A stretch of 64,000 bases of DNA, taken from contig CACFAF010000001.1 in NCBI GenBank assembly GCA_902564245.1, positions 62,001-126,000 on the forward strand, written 5' to 3'. A program made the position numbers and the translations under genes. Below, in pieces: positions 47,863-56,558 of the stretch. Origin of the DNA: an uncultured Pelagibacteraceae bacterium. GTDB taxonomy: Bacteria; Pseudomonadota; Alphaproteobacteria; Pelagibacterales; Pelagibacteraceae. Under the pieces are notes generated by a model. It ran no database searches. It worked only from the letters and a program-made list of their open reading frames with translations, and had not been told where the DNA came from. Each line of letters begins with the position of its first letter. Within the stretch, counting starts at the first letter, position 1.

Positions 47863-50800
47863 TTAGCTTACTTCTCTTGTTTCAGATTTTAAAGAAATTG
47901 GATTATCTAATTTATCTAACATTTCTTTTGGACAGATTTGAACAAAGTTTTTGATTTCAGTTTCAAAATTTTCAATTATTTTTTTTGATAAAATTGAATT
48001 TGTTTCCTCGTAATGTTCTTTAATTAATTCTTTTAGATAATTAATCCAAAATTCAGTCTCTAAATTCTGCCAAACAATACTTTCAGGATTTGCTCTTTTT
48101 TCAAATTTATTCTTTGGATCATAAACAAAAGACATTCCTCCAGTCATACCTGCTCCAAAATTATCTCCAACTTCACCTAAAATCACTACTGTTCCACCGG
48201 TCATATATTCACATGCATTGGAATCACATCCTTCAATTACTGCAATTGCACCAGAATTTCTAACAGCAAATCTTTCACCGGCTTGCCCTGCTGCAAAAAG
48301 TTTTCCTGAAGTAGCGCCATATAAAACAGTATTTCCTATTATTGTATTTTCATGAGACACTAAATTACTCTCATCTGAAAGTTTAATTACTAATGTTGCT
48401 CCAGATAAACCTTTTCCAACATAATCATTAGCGTCACCTTTTAAAACAAGTTTTAAACCTTTAATTCCAAATGCACCAAAAGACTGTCCGGCAGAACCTC
48501 TGAACTTCAAAGTTAAAAATTCATTATCTAAATTATCATTACCATATTTATTATATAGATAATGTGAAATTCTTGTACCTACAGTTCTATGAGTATTTTT
48601 TATATTAAATTCTTTTTCGATTATTTTTGTTTTTCCAATTTGATCCTTTATTTCAGGAATAATTTTATGATCTAAAGTATCTGGCACACTATTAATTTCT
48701 TGGCTTTTACAATATCTTGGATTTTCTCCAGAATCCGCTTGAACAAAAAGTGGATTTAAATCTAAATCATCTAAATTTGAAGATGCCTTACTTATCTGTC
48801 TTAATAAATCTGTTCTACCTATTATTTCACTTAAAGATCTAAAGCCTAATTGAGCCAAAATTTCTCTAACTTCTTGAGCAATAAACTTAAATAAATTAAC
48901 TACTTTATCAGGAGTTCCTGTAAACTTTTCCCTTAATTTCTCATCTTGAGTACACACTCCAACAGGACATGTATTAGAGTGGCATTGCCTAACCATTATA
49001 CATCCCATTGCTACAAGTGCAGTAGTAGCAATACCATATTCCTCAGCACCCATCATTGAAGCTATAATTATATCTTTTCCTGTTTTTATTCCCCCATCAG
49101 TTCTTAAAGTTACTTTATGTCGTAAATTATTTAATGTTAGTATTTGATTAGCCTCAGTTAATCCCATTTCCCAGGGAATTCCAACATATTTAACGCTTGT
49201 TTGTGGAGTTGCTCCTGTTCCTCCATTATGTCCTGAAATTAAAATTATGTCTGCTTTAGCTTTTGCTACTCCTGCTGCAATAGTACCAATACCTGAAGAA
49301 GCAACTAATTTTACACCAACTCTAGCTTTAGGATTAATTTGTTTAAGATCATAAATTAATTGAGCAAGATCTTCAATTGAATAAATATCATGATGTGGTG
49401 GGGGAGAAATTAAAGTTACTCCTGGAGTTGAATGTCTTAATCTTGCAATCTCCTTTGTAACTTTAAAACCTGGTAATTGCCCTCCTTCACCTGGTTTTGC
49501 GCCTTGTGCTATTTTAATTTCTATTTCATTACAATTATTAAGATAATTAATTGTTACTCCAAATCTTGCTGATGCTATTTGTTTAACTCTAGAATTTGCA
49601 CTATCTCCATTATCCATTTTAACAAATCTTTTTTCATCTTCACCGCCCTCTCCGCTACAAGAAGCTCCTTTAATTCTATTCATTGCTATTGCCAAAGTTT
49701 CATGGGCTTCTTTTGACAAAGCGCCGTGTGACATACTTCCACTACCGAATCTTTTTAGGATATTTTCTATTGGTTCTACTTCTGAAATATCAATAGGTGA
49801 ATTTAAATTTCTATTTCTAAATCCAATTAAGTCTCTCAAATTTATTGGGGGAAGATTATAAATTCCATCAACATACTTTTTATAAGCATCTTTAGAATTA
49901 GAACCTACTGCACTTTGTAACAAATGAATAAGTTTTCCTTGATACTGATGTGTTTCACCATTCTTTCTATATTTATAGATACCTCCTATCGGCAATACTG
50001 AAACTGCTCCATTAAAAGCATCTTTATGTATTGATCTTAATTTTTTTTCAATACCACTCAAACCAATACCTGATATTTTTGATAAAACTCCTGGAAAAAA
50101 TTCTGATGCAATAGTTCTACTAAGACCTACTGTTTCAAAATTACATCCACCTCTATATGAGCTTAAAACAGAAATTCCCATCTTAGACATTATTTTTAAA
50201 ATTCCATGGTTTATAGATTTAATATATCTCTCAATACACTCATCATAATCAAATCCACCAAATAATTTTTTTTCAAATCTCTGATATAAACTATCTAAAG
50301 CTAAATACGGATTAACTGTTGTTGCACCTACACCAATAAGAGTAGCAAAAGAATGAGTATCTAGAGCTTCGCCTGTTTGCGAATTTATCGAAACGTACCC
50401 TCTTAATTTATTTTTAATAAGATGGGTGTTTACTGCCCCAATGCTCAGGAGCATTGGTATTGCTATATTATTCTCCGAAACATTTTTATCAGTTAAAATT
50501 AATTGAGTAACACCCTGTCTTACAGCGATCTCTGAATCACGTTTAATTCTTTCTATTGCTTTTTCAAGATTTTCTTCTTTTTGAAAAGTACAATCAATTA
50601 TTCCTGAATTTTCACTAAAAAAATTTACAAATTTTTCAAACTGTGAATTTGACAAAATAGGACTATTTAAAACATAAATATTCTTTTCAGTTAAATTAGT
50701 AAAATCTAAAATATTTCCAAGATTTCCAAATCTTGTTTTTAAACTCATTACTTTATTTTCTCTTAAAGAGTCTATTGGTGGATTTGTTACTTGGCTAAAA

Positions 50801-52371
50801 TTTTGCCTAAAAAAATGATAAAGAGGTCTATAATGATCTGATAAAACTGCAAGAGGAGTATCATCCCCCATAGAGCCTGTTGCTTCTTTAGCATCTTCAG
50901 CCATTGGATGAAGAATTAATTCAAGATCCTCTATGCTATAACCAAATGAGTGTTGTCTTTTTCTTAATTCATCACCTTTAAAAAAAGATTTTTCATTTTT
51001 GATAGGAAATTTTCTATCAAGATCTATGATTTGATTATTAAAATGTTTAAATTCTTTTGCTAGATAATTTTTTATTTCATTATTACTAAATACTTTTCCT
51101 TTCTCTAATCTTACCCCTATAATTTCTCCAGGTCCCAATCTTCCTTTAGTTACAATTTTTTTTTCATCAAGCTCAATCATTCCTGTTTCTGATCCTGCAC
51201 ATAATATTTTATCTCTAGTGATTGTATATCTCATTGGACGAAGACCATTTCTATCAGTTGCTACTATTGCCCATTCATTATCAGTTGCTGCTATTGCTGC
51301 TGGACCATCCCATGGTTCCATAGTGCTATTTAAAAAATTAAATAATTGCTGATGATCTTTTGGTAAAACTTTACTTTTTTTAGACCACGCATCTGGAATT
51401 AACATTAGCTTTGCTAATGGTGCTGGTTGGTCAGATATATTTAGTAATTCAAAAACATTATCTAAAGCTGCTGAATCTGAAACACCAGGTTGAACAACTG
51501 GTTTTAAATTTTCAATATTTTCAAATAAAGAACTTTTCATTTCTTGTTCGTGAACTTTCATCCAATTACAATTTCCTTTAAATGTATTTATTTCTCCATT
51601 ATGAGCTAAGGCCCTAAAAGGTTGAGCAAGATCCCAACTTGGAGCAGTGTTTGTAGAAAATCTTTGGTGAAATATTACAAATCTTGAAATAAATCTTTCA
51701 TCTTTTAAATCAACATAAAAATCTGAAATAGACTCAGCTAAAAACATACCTTTATAAATGATTGATTTAGAACTTAAAGAACAAATATAAAAACCTTCTA
51801 TATGATTCTTAATTGCTTTATTTTCGATTTTTCTTCTAGTTTCATAAAGTTTTCGTTCTAGATCTTTTCCAGATAATTTTTCGTTATTATTTGTAAATAA
51901 AACTTGAGCTATCTCTGGTCTAGTAGAATTAGCTTTTTCTCCTAAAACTTTTGGGTTAACAGGGACTTGCCTCCATCCATAAATTTTAAAATTAGATTTA
52001 GTTAACTCAGATTCAATTAAAGTCCTACAGTTTTCCTGAGTGGCAAAGTCATTTCTAGGAAGAAAAATCATTCCGACACAAATTTCTGAATTATCATTTT
52101 TATGCCCTGTCAACTCTATCTTTTCTGCAAAAAAGTCAGATGGGATTTCAATATGAATTCCAGCTCCATCACCTGTTTTTCCATCTGCATCGACGGCACC
52201 TCTGTGCCAAACAGCTTTTAAAGCTTGAATTCCATATTCTACAACTTTTCTTGATTTTTTTCCTTCAGTTGAAGCAATCAAACCAACTCCGCATGCATCA
52301 TGCTCCATACTTTTTGAATAAACATTAGCATCTGTAAGAATTTTAATATTCTTCTTATAATTTTTCATCAT
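47863..52371 (-). CDS. gltB: Glutamate synthase (NADPH) large subunit
   Basis: The 1502-residue alpha chain of GOGAT makes two glutamates from glutamine and 2-oxoglutarate. A 26-residue propeptide precedes the catalytic Cys27 in EHDACGVGLIAST. The amidotransferase domain holds FHQRFSTNTAPSWDLAQPFR and LAHNGEINTFKGN. The FMN synthase domain has SGHNGGTGATPQTSVKYVGI, and the 3Fe-4S site is CHSNTCPVGVC (about 1128-1140). The C-terminal GXGXG-type beta-helix has GDNFGAGMTGGMSFVYD. It overlaps gltD by 4 nt. Confidence 0.97.
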   Translation of the reverse strand: MMKNYKKNIKILTDANVYSKSMEHDACGVGLIASTEGKKSRKVVEYGIQALKAVWHRGAVDADGKTGDGAGIHIEIPSDFFAEKIELTGHKNDNSEICVGMIFLPRNDFATQENCRTLIESELTKSNFKIYGWRQVPVNPKVLGEKANSTRPEIAQVLFTNNNEKLSGKDLERKLYETRRKIENKAIKNHIEGFYICSLSSKSIIYKGMFLAESISDFYVDLKDERFISRFVIFHQRFSTNTAPSWDLAQPFRALAHNGEINTFKGNCNWMKVHEQEMKSSLFENIENLKPVVQPGVSDSAALDNVFELLNISDQPAPLAKLMLIPDAWSKKSKVLPKDHQQLFNFLNSTMEPWDGPAAIAATDNEWAIVATDRNGLRPMRYTITRDKILCAGSETGMIELDEKKIVTKGRLGPGEIIGVRLEKGKVFSNNEIKNYLAKEFKHFNNQIIDLDRKFPIKNEKSFFKGDELRKRQHSFGYSIEDLELILHPMAEDAKEATGSMGDDTPLAVLSDHYRPLYHFFRQNFSQVTNPPIDSLRENKVMSLKTRFGNLGNILDFTNLTEKNIYVLNSPILSNSQFEKFVNFFSENSGIIDCTFQKEENLEKAIERIKRDSEIAVRQGVTQLILTDKNVSENNIAIPMLLSIGAVNTHLIKNKLRGYVSINSQTGEALDTHSFATLIGVGATTVNPYLALDSLYQRFEKKLFGGFDYDECIERYIKSINHGILKIMSKMGISVLSSYRGGCNFETVGLSRTIASEFFPGVLSKISGIGLSGIEKKLRSIHKDAFNGAVSVLPIGGIYKYRKNGETHQYQGKLIHLLQSAVGSNSKDAYKKYVDGIYNLPPINLRDLIGFRNRNLNSPIDISEVEPIENILKRFGSGSMSHGALSKEAHETLAIAMNRIKGASCSGEGGEDEKRFVKMDNGDSANSRVKQIASARFGVTINYLNNCNEIEIKIAQGAKPGEGGQLPGFKVTKEIARLRHSTPGVTLISPPPHHDIYSIEDLAQLIYDLKQINPKARVGVKLVASSGIGTIAAGVAKAKADIILISGHNGGTGATPQTSVKYVGIPWEMGLTEANQILTLNNLRHKVTLRTDGGIKTGKDIIIASMMGAEEYGIATTALVAMGCIMVRQCHSNTCPVGVCTQDEKLREKFTGTPDKVVNLFKFIAQEVREILAQLGFRSLSEIIGRTDLLRQISKASSNLDDLDLNPLFVQADSGENPRYCKSQEINSVPDTLDHKIIPEIKDQIGKTKIIEKEFNIKNTHRTVGTRISHYLYNKYGNDNLDNEFLTLKFRGSAGQSFGAFGIKGLKLVLKGDANDYVGKGLSGATLVIKLSDESNLVSHENTIIGNTVLYGATSGKLFAAGQAGERFAVRNSGAIAVIEGCDSNACEYMTGGTVVILGEVGDNFGAGMTGGMSFVYDPKNKFEKRANPESIVWQNLETEFWINYLKELIKEHYEETNSILSKKIIENFETEIKNFVQICPKEMLDKLDNPISLKSETREVS

Positions 52372-53807
52372 GCAACTTTCTCATTACCAATACTTTTATT
52401 CTCTAAAAATTTTATTATTGATGAAGCTGCATCCCTGCCATCTTTAATTGCCCAAACAACTAATGACGCACCTCTTACAATATCACCAGCAGCAAATACT
52501 CCTGACAAATTTGTCTCCATTGTATCAAAATCTATTTTTATTGTTCCCCATTTTGAAACTATTAGTTCATGAGAATTAAACAAATTAGGTAAATCTTCAG
52601 GATCAAATCCTAAGGCTTTAATAGCTATATCAGCTTCAATATTAAATTGAGAATTTTTTTGAATTTCTGGTTTTCTTCTACCACTTTCATCTGGTTCCCC
52701 TAATTTAATTTTGTTAACAGTTATACCTTCAATCTTATTTTTACCTAAAAATTTTTCAGGACTTGAGAGCCAAACAAATTCTACTCCTTCTTCTTCAGCA
52801 TTTTGAACTTCTCTAGCTGACCCAGGCATATTTATCTTATCTCTTCTATAAAGACACTTAACTGTTTTTGCTTTTTGTCTTATACATGTTCTTACACAAT
52901 CCATTGCTGTATCACCACCTCCAATAACTACAACATTTTTACCTTCAGCATTTAATGTTCCATTATCAAATAATTCTACTTTATCGCCTAAGCCCTTTCT
53001 ATTAGATGCTGTTAAAAATTCCATTGCCGGAAAAATATTCCCCAAATCATTTCCCTCTATTTCTACGTCTCTGGCTTTATATACACCTGTTGCTATTAAA
53101 ATAGCATCATGTTTTTCTCTTAACTGATTTAAAGAAGCATCTTTTCCAACTTCAAAATTTTGAATAAACTGAATTTTGCTTTCTTCTAATAATTTAGTTC
53201 TTCTTTCAACTACAAATTTTTCTAATTTAAAATTTGGTATTCCATAAATTAATAAGCCACCAGGTCTATCGTATCTATCATATATTGTAATTTGATAACC
53301 CGACTTACGAAGTTGCTCAGCAGCAGCTAGTCCAGCAGGTCCAGCACCTATAATTCCAACACTTTCTTTTTTTTCACTTTTAATTTTTATTGGATTAATC
53401 CAACCTTGATCCCAAGCATTATCATTTATATATTTTTCAATTGAACCAATTGTTACTGTGCCATGGCCGGACTGCTCAATAACACAATTTCCCTCACATA
53501 ATCTATCTTGAGGACAAATTCTTCCACAAATTTCTGGCATATTATTTGTGCTTTGGGATAGTTCATAAGCTTCTTTCATCCTTCCTTCGGCAGTCAATTT
53601 AAGCCAGTCAGGAATATTATTACTTAATGGACAGTGAATTTGACAAAAAGGCACTCCACATTGTGAGCATCTGCTAGATTGTTCCTTGGCTTTTTCATTA
53701 ATGAAATCTTTATAAATCTCATTAAAATCACTTTTTCTTTTAATAACCTCTCTTTTAGGTGGATTTTGTTGACCTATATCTACAAATTTTAGCATTTTAT
53801 CTGACAT
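52368..53807 (-). CDS. gltD: Glutamate synthase (NADPH) small subunit
   Basis: The 479-residue beta chain takes electrons from NADPH to the large subunit. N-terminal Cys clusters CSQCGVPFCQIHCPLSNNIP and CGRICPQDRLCEGNC bind 4Fe-4S clusters. SVGIIGAGPAGLAAAEQLRK binds FAD, VVIGGGDTAMDCVRT binds NADPH, and GVFAAGDIVRGASLVVWAI is at the C-terminus. Complete. It is the first gene of gltD-gltB, preceded by a 185-bp divergent gap with an inverted repeat. Confidence 0.97.
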   Translation of the reverse strand: MSDKMLKFVDIGQQNPPKREVIKRKSDFNEIYKDFINEKAKEQSSRCSQCGVPFCQIHCPLSNNIPDWLKLTAEGRMKEAYELSQSTNNMPEICGRICPQDRLCEGNCVIEQSGHGTVTIGSIEKYINDNAWDQGWINPIKIKSEKKESVGIIGAGPAGLAAAEQLRKSGYQITIYDRYDRPGGLLIYGIPNFKLEKFVVERRTKLLEESKIQFIQNFEVGKDASLNQLREKHDAILIATGVYKARDVEIEGNDLGNIFPAMEFLTASNRKGLGDKVELFDNGTLNAEGKNVVVIGGGDTAMDCVRTCIRQKAKTVKCLYRRDKINMPGSAREVQNAEEEGVEFVWLSSPEKFLGKNKIEGITVNKIKLGEPDESGRRKPEIQKNSQFNIEADIAIKALGFDPEDLPNLFNSHELIVSKWGTIKIDFDTMETNLSGVFAAGDIVRGASLVVWAIKDGRDAASSIIKFLENKSIGNEKVA

Positions 53808-53863
53808 ATTATCAATTTTTAGAAGCGAACATATATCATGATTTTTATGAATAAAAGATAAAC

Positions 53864-53884
53864 AAGGTCAATATATATGACCTT
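53864..53884. promoter_or_regulatory. Perfect inverted repeat between gltD and uppP
   Basis: AAGGTCA (53864-53870), spacer ATATATA and TGACCTT (53878-53884) form a perfect 7-bp repeat. It begins 57 bp upstream of the gltD ATG (53807). On the gltD strand the stem is followed by a T-rich run (TTGTTTATCTTTTATT), so it might be an attenuator-like hairpin; as duplex DNA it could be a dimeric regulator site. It does not match a site I can name. Confidence 0.45.
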
Positions 53885-53992
53885 TGTTACTAAAAAAACA
53901 TTGTATAATAATATCTTTTATAATTTGCATATCTAATATGCTGCCACGGAATTGTTTTATTTAAAGAATAATTAAGTTACCAAGGAAAATTA

Positions 53993-54760
53993 ATGTTTTC
54001 AGATTTTATAGAAATTTTCATTTTATCATTAATTCAAGGGATATCTGAATTCTTGCCAGTAAGTTCATCTGCTCACTTAATTGTGATTTCAACTCTTTAT
54101 AAATTTAAAGCTAATTCAATGTTAATAGATGTAAGCTTACATCTGGGATCTTTAACTGCAATAGTTTATTATTTCAGAAAAGAACTCTTAGACTTAAAAA
54201 AAAATAAAAAAATTCTAAAATTAATAATTATAGGTTCAGTTCCAATAATGATATTTGGTTACATCATTTATATTACAGAATTGAGTTATCTATTAAGAAA
54301 CATAAAAGTAATTGCATGGACTACATTAATATTTGGTTTATTATTATATATTGCTGATAAAAATGATTTGAATAAAAAAATATCTTCAGATTTAAAATTA
54401 AGTACTATTTTATTTATTGGTTTCTTCCAAGTTTTATCACTAATTCCTGGTGTTAGTAGAGCCGGTATAACAATTACTGCAGGGAGAATTTTAAAGTTTA
54501 ATAGAGTTGACTCAGCTAAAATTTCTTTTTTGTTATCTATACCAGCTTTAGCTGGAGCAAGTTTTCTTAGCCTAAAAAATATTCATTATGAAAGTATTGA
54601 ATTAAATTATCTGGTACTATCATCTATCATTTTTTCATTTATTTTTTCTTATTTAACAATTAGATTTTTTTTAGATTATATCAAAAAATTTTCTCTTAAT
54701 ATTTTTGTTATATATAGAGTCATGGTTGCAATAATTTTATTTATTTTAATTTATAGTTAG
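53993..54760 (+). CDS. uppP: Undecaprenyl-diphosphatase
   Basis: UppP (BacA) recycles the lipid carrier undecaprenyl diphosphate used for peptidoglycan and glycan export. The 255-residue membrane protein has about seven helices and the two conserved active-site blocks: IQGISEFLPVSSSAHLIV near the N-terminus (Glu and Ser residues) and LSLIPGVSRAGITITAGRIL (catalytic Arg). Its 3' end overlaps the DMT transporter gene by 20 bp convergently. It is functionally linked to the island glycosyltransferases. Confidence 0.95.
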   Translation: MFSDFIEIFILSLIQGISEFLPVSSSAHLIVISTLYKFKANSMLIDVSLHLGSLTAIVYYFRKELLDLKKNKKILKLIIIGSVPIMIFGYIIYITELSYLLRNIKVIAWTTLIFGLLLYIADKNDLNKKISSDLKLSTILFIGFFQVLSLIPGVSRAGITITAGRILKFNRVDSAKISFLLSIPALAGASFLSLKNIHYESIELNYLVLSSIIFSFIFSYLTIRFFLDYIKKFSLNIFVIYRVMVAIILFILIYS

Positions 54761-55643
54761 TTTTTTTTAATTCTGGTAAAATTTGAGAAATTATAACACC
54801 TAATAAAATTAATACGCATCCAGCTATATTATCAATATTCAAAACTTGATTTAAAATAAGCCATGCAGCTATTGCAGCAAATACACTCTCTAATGAAAAT
54901 ATAATTGCAGATGGAGCAGGTGAAATATTTTTTTGTGCATATATTTGTAAAGTGAAAGCAATACCACCTGACATTGCTCCTGCATATAATATTGAAACTG
55001 ATTCATTTAATATATTTGCAAGTGTAATTGTTTCAAAACAAATAGCAAAAATAGATGAAAATATAGCTACAACAAGTGCCTGCAATGATCCAAAAAATAA
55101 AGGTAAATTAAAATTCTTTATAAATTTACCAATAAAAATTATATGGAGGCTCCAAAAAATTGCGCAAAGTATAACTAAACTATCTCCTAACCTAACTGTA
55201 GCATTGGTAAAATCACTTAAGAAATATACACCTAAAACGCAAAAAAACACGGAAGGCCATATACTCCAATGAATTGATTTTTTAAAAAATAAATAAAGTA
55301 TTATAGGAACCATAGGTACATAAAAAACTGTAAAGAATGCTGCATTTGCAACATCGGTATAAAGTAAAGCTGCTTGTTGAACATAAGTTCCTAGGAATAG
55401 AAATAAACCGATCCAAAAAAGAAATTGATAAAATAATTTTCTATTAATATTTATCTGACTAATAATTTTTTTTCTTTCAAAAATTATTGCAAACGGAATT
55501 ATAGATAAAAAACCAATGAAAAATCTTGCTCCATTAAAAGTAAGTGGACCTATCTTATCCATTCCAGTATCTTGAGCAATAAATGTTGTTCCCCAGATAA
55601 ATGTACATAAAAGTGCACTAAATAGAGAAGCTATTTTTGACAT
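54741..55643 (-). CDS. DMT-superfamily EamA-type transporter
   Basis: A 300-residue protein with ten predicted membrane helices in two EamA repeats. FSALLCTFIWGTTFIAQDTG opens the first and SLVILCAIFWSLHIIFIGKF opens the second. NGARFFIGFLSIIPFAIIFE and LESVFAAIAAWLILNQVLN match family signatures. The members export metabolites or amino acids; the substrate is unknown. It starts 5 bp after the aceF stop and so is likely transcribed with the pyruvate dehydrogenase genes. Confidence 0.88.
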   Translation of the reverse strand: MSKIASLFSALLCTFIWGTTFIAQDTGMDKIGPLTFNGARFFIGFLSIIPFAIIFERKKIISQININRKLFYQFLFWIGLFLFLGTYVQQAALLYTDVANAAFFTVFYVPMVPIILYLFFKKSIHWSIWPSVFFCVLGVYFLSDFTNATVRLGDSLVILCAIFWSLHIIFIGKFIKNFNLPLFFGSLQALVVAIFSSIFAICFETITLANILNESVSILYAGAMSGGIAFTLQIYAQKNISPAPSAIIFSLESVFAAIAAWLILNQVLNIDNIAGCVLILLGVIISQILPELKKTNYKLK

Positions 55644-55648
55644 TGATT

Positions 55649-56557
55649 TTATATGGCTAATTTATAAGCAAAGTTTTTTCCAAGATTTTCTTTAATTTCA
55701 TTATTAAATCTTGCTGCCTCTGCTCCATCTATAATTCTGTGATCATAGGATAAAGAAATTGGTAATAAAGTTCTTGTAACGAATTTTCCATTTACTGAGA
55801 CTTGTTTTTTTATAGATTTGCCTACACCTAAAATTGCAACTTCAGGATAATTAATAATTGGAGTAAAAAAACTACCTCCTATGCTACCTAAACTTGTAAT
55901 TGTCATCGATCCACCTAAAAATTCTTTTTTATCAATTTTTTGATTTCTACATTTTTCACTTATCTCCACTAATTCACTGCTTATCATATTGATATTTTTT
56001 TGATCTGAATTTCTTATTTTTGGAACCATTAAACCATGAACAGTGTCAACTGCTACTCCAATATGAAAATATTTTTTTAGAGTTATTTTTCCATTTTCAA
56101 TATCATCAATAGAAGAATTAAACGAAGGAAATTTTTTTAAACATTTTGTCAATGCTTTTATAATGAATGCTAGAGGTGTTATTTTTTTTATTTCGCCAGT
56201 ATACATATCTTTAAGTGATTTTCTAAAATCTTCCATTTCAGTTATATCCACCTCATCATGATTTGTTACATGTGGAATAGAACTCCAAGAATTTGATAAA
56301 TGTTTTGCTGCTATTTTTTTAACTCTTGGAATATCTTTAATTTCTATCTCTCCAAAATCTGAATGATTAAAATTTACTAAAGGTTTTTTTGGAATTGAAG
56401 AGGTATTTATCTGCTCTGAGATAAATTTTTTAACATCACTCTCTATTACTCTGTTTTTCCTCTCACTACCTAAAATTTTATTAATATCAACTCCTAGCTC
56501 TCTTGCAAACTTTCTAATTTTTGGACTAGCTAAGACTCTAAGTTTTTTATCTGACAT
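55649..56557 (-). CDS. aceF: Pyruvate dehydrogenase E2 acetyltransferase core lacking a lipoyl domain
   Basis: I place the start at ATG 56557, one base beyond the aceE stop. A frame extends to 56635 but overlaps aceE and looks unconserved. The resulting 302 residues begin with the peripheral subunit-binding domain LASPKIRKFARELGVDINKI (about 8-45) and continue into the catalytic domain with IPHVTNHDEVDITEMEDFRK and the active-site LSYDHRIIDGAEAARFNNEI (HxxxD). There is no lipoyl domain at all, whereas standard E2 chains carry one to three. The lipoyl domain is on the adjacent E1. Confidence 0.93.
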   Translation of the reverse strand: MSDKKLRVLASPKIRKFARELGVDINKILGSERKNRVIESDVKKFISEQINTSSIPKKPLVNFNHSDFGEIEIKDIPRVKKIAAKHLSNSWSSIPHVTNHDEVDITEMEDFRKSLKDMYTGEIKKITPLAFIIKALTKCLKKFPSFNSSIDDIENGKITLKKYFHIGVAVDTVHGLMVPKIRNSDQKNINMISSELVEISEKCRNQKIDKKEFLGGSMTITSLGSIGGSFFTPIINYPEVAILGVGKSIKKQVSVNGKFVTRTLLPISLSYDHRIIDGAEAARFNNEIKENLGKNFAYKLAI

Positions 56558-56558
56558 A

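Noticed and set aside
53808-53992. Riboswitch upstream of gltD
   Set aside because: Apart from one 7-bp hairpin, no multi-helix conserved core such as a glycine or glutamine riboswitch could be drawn.
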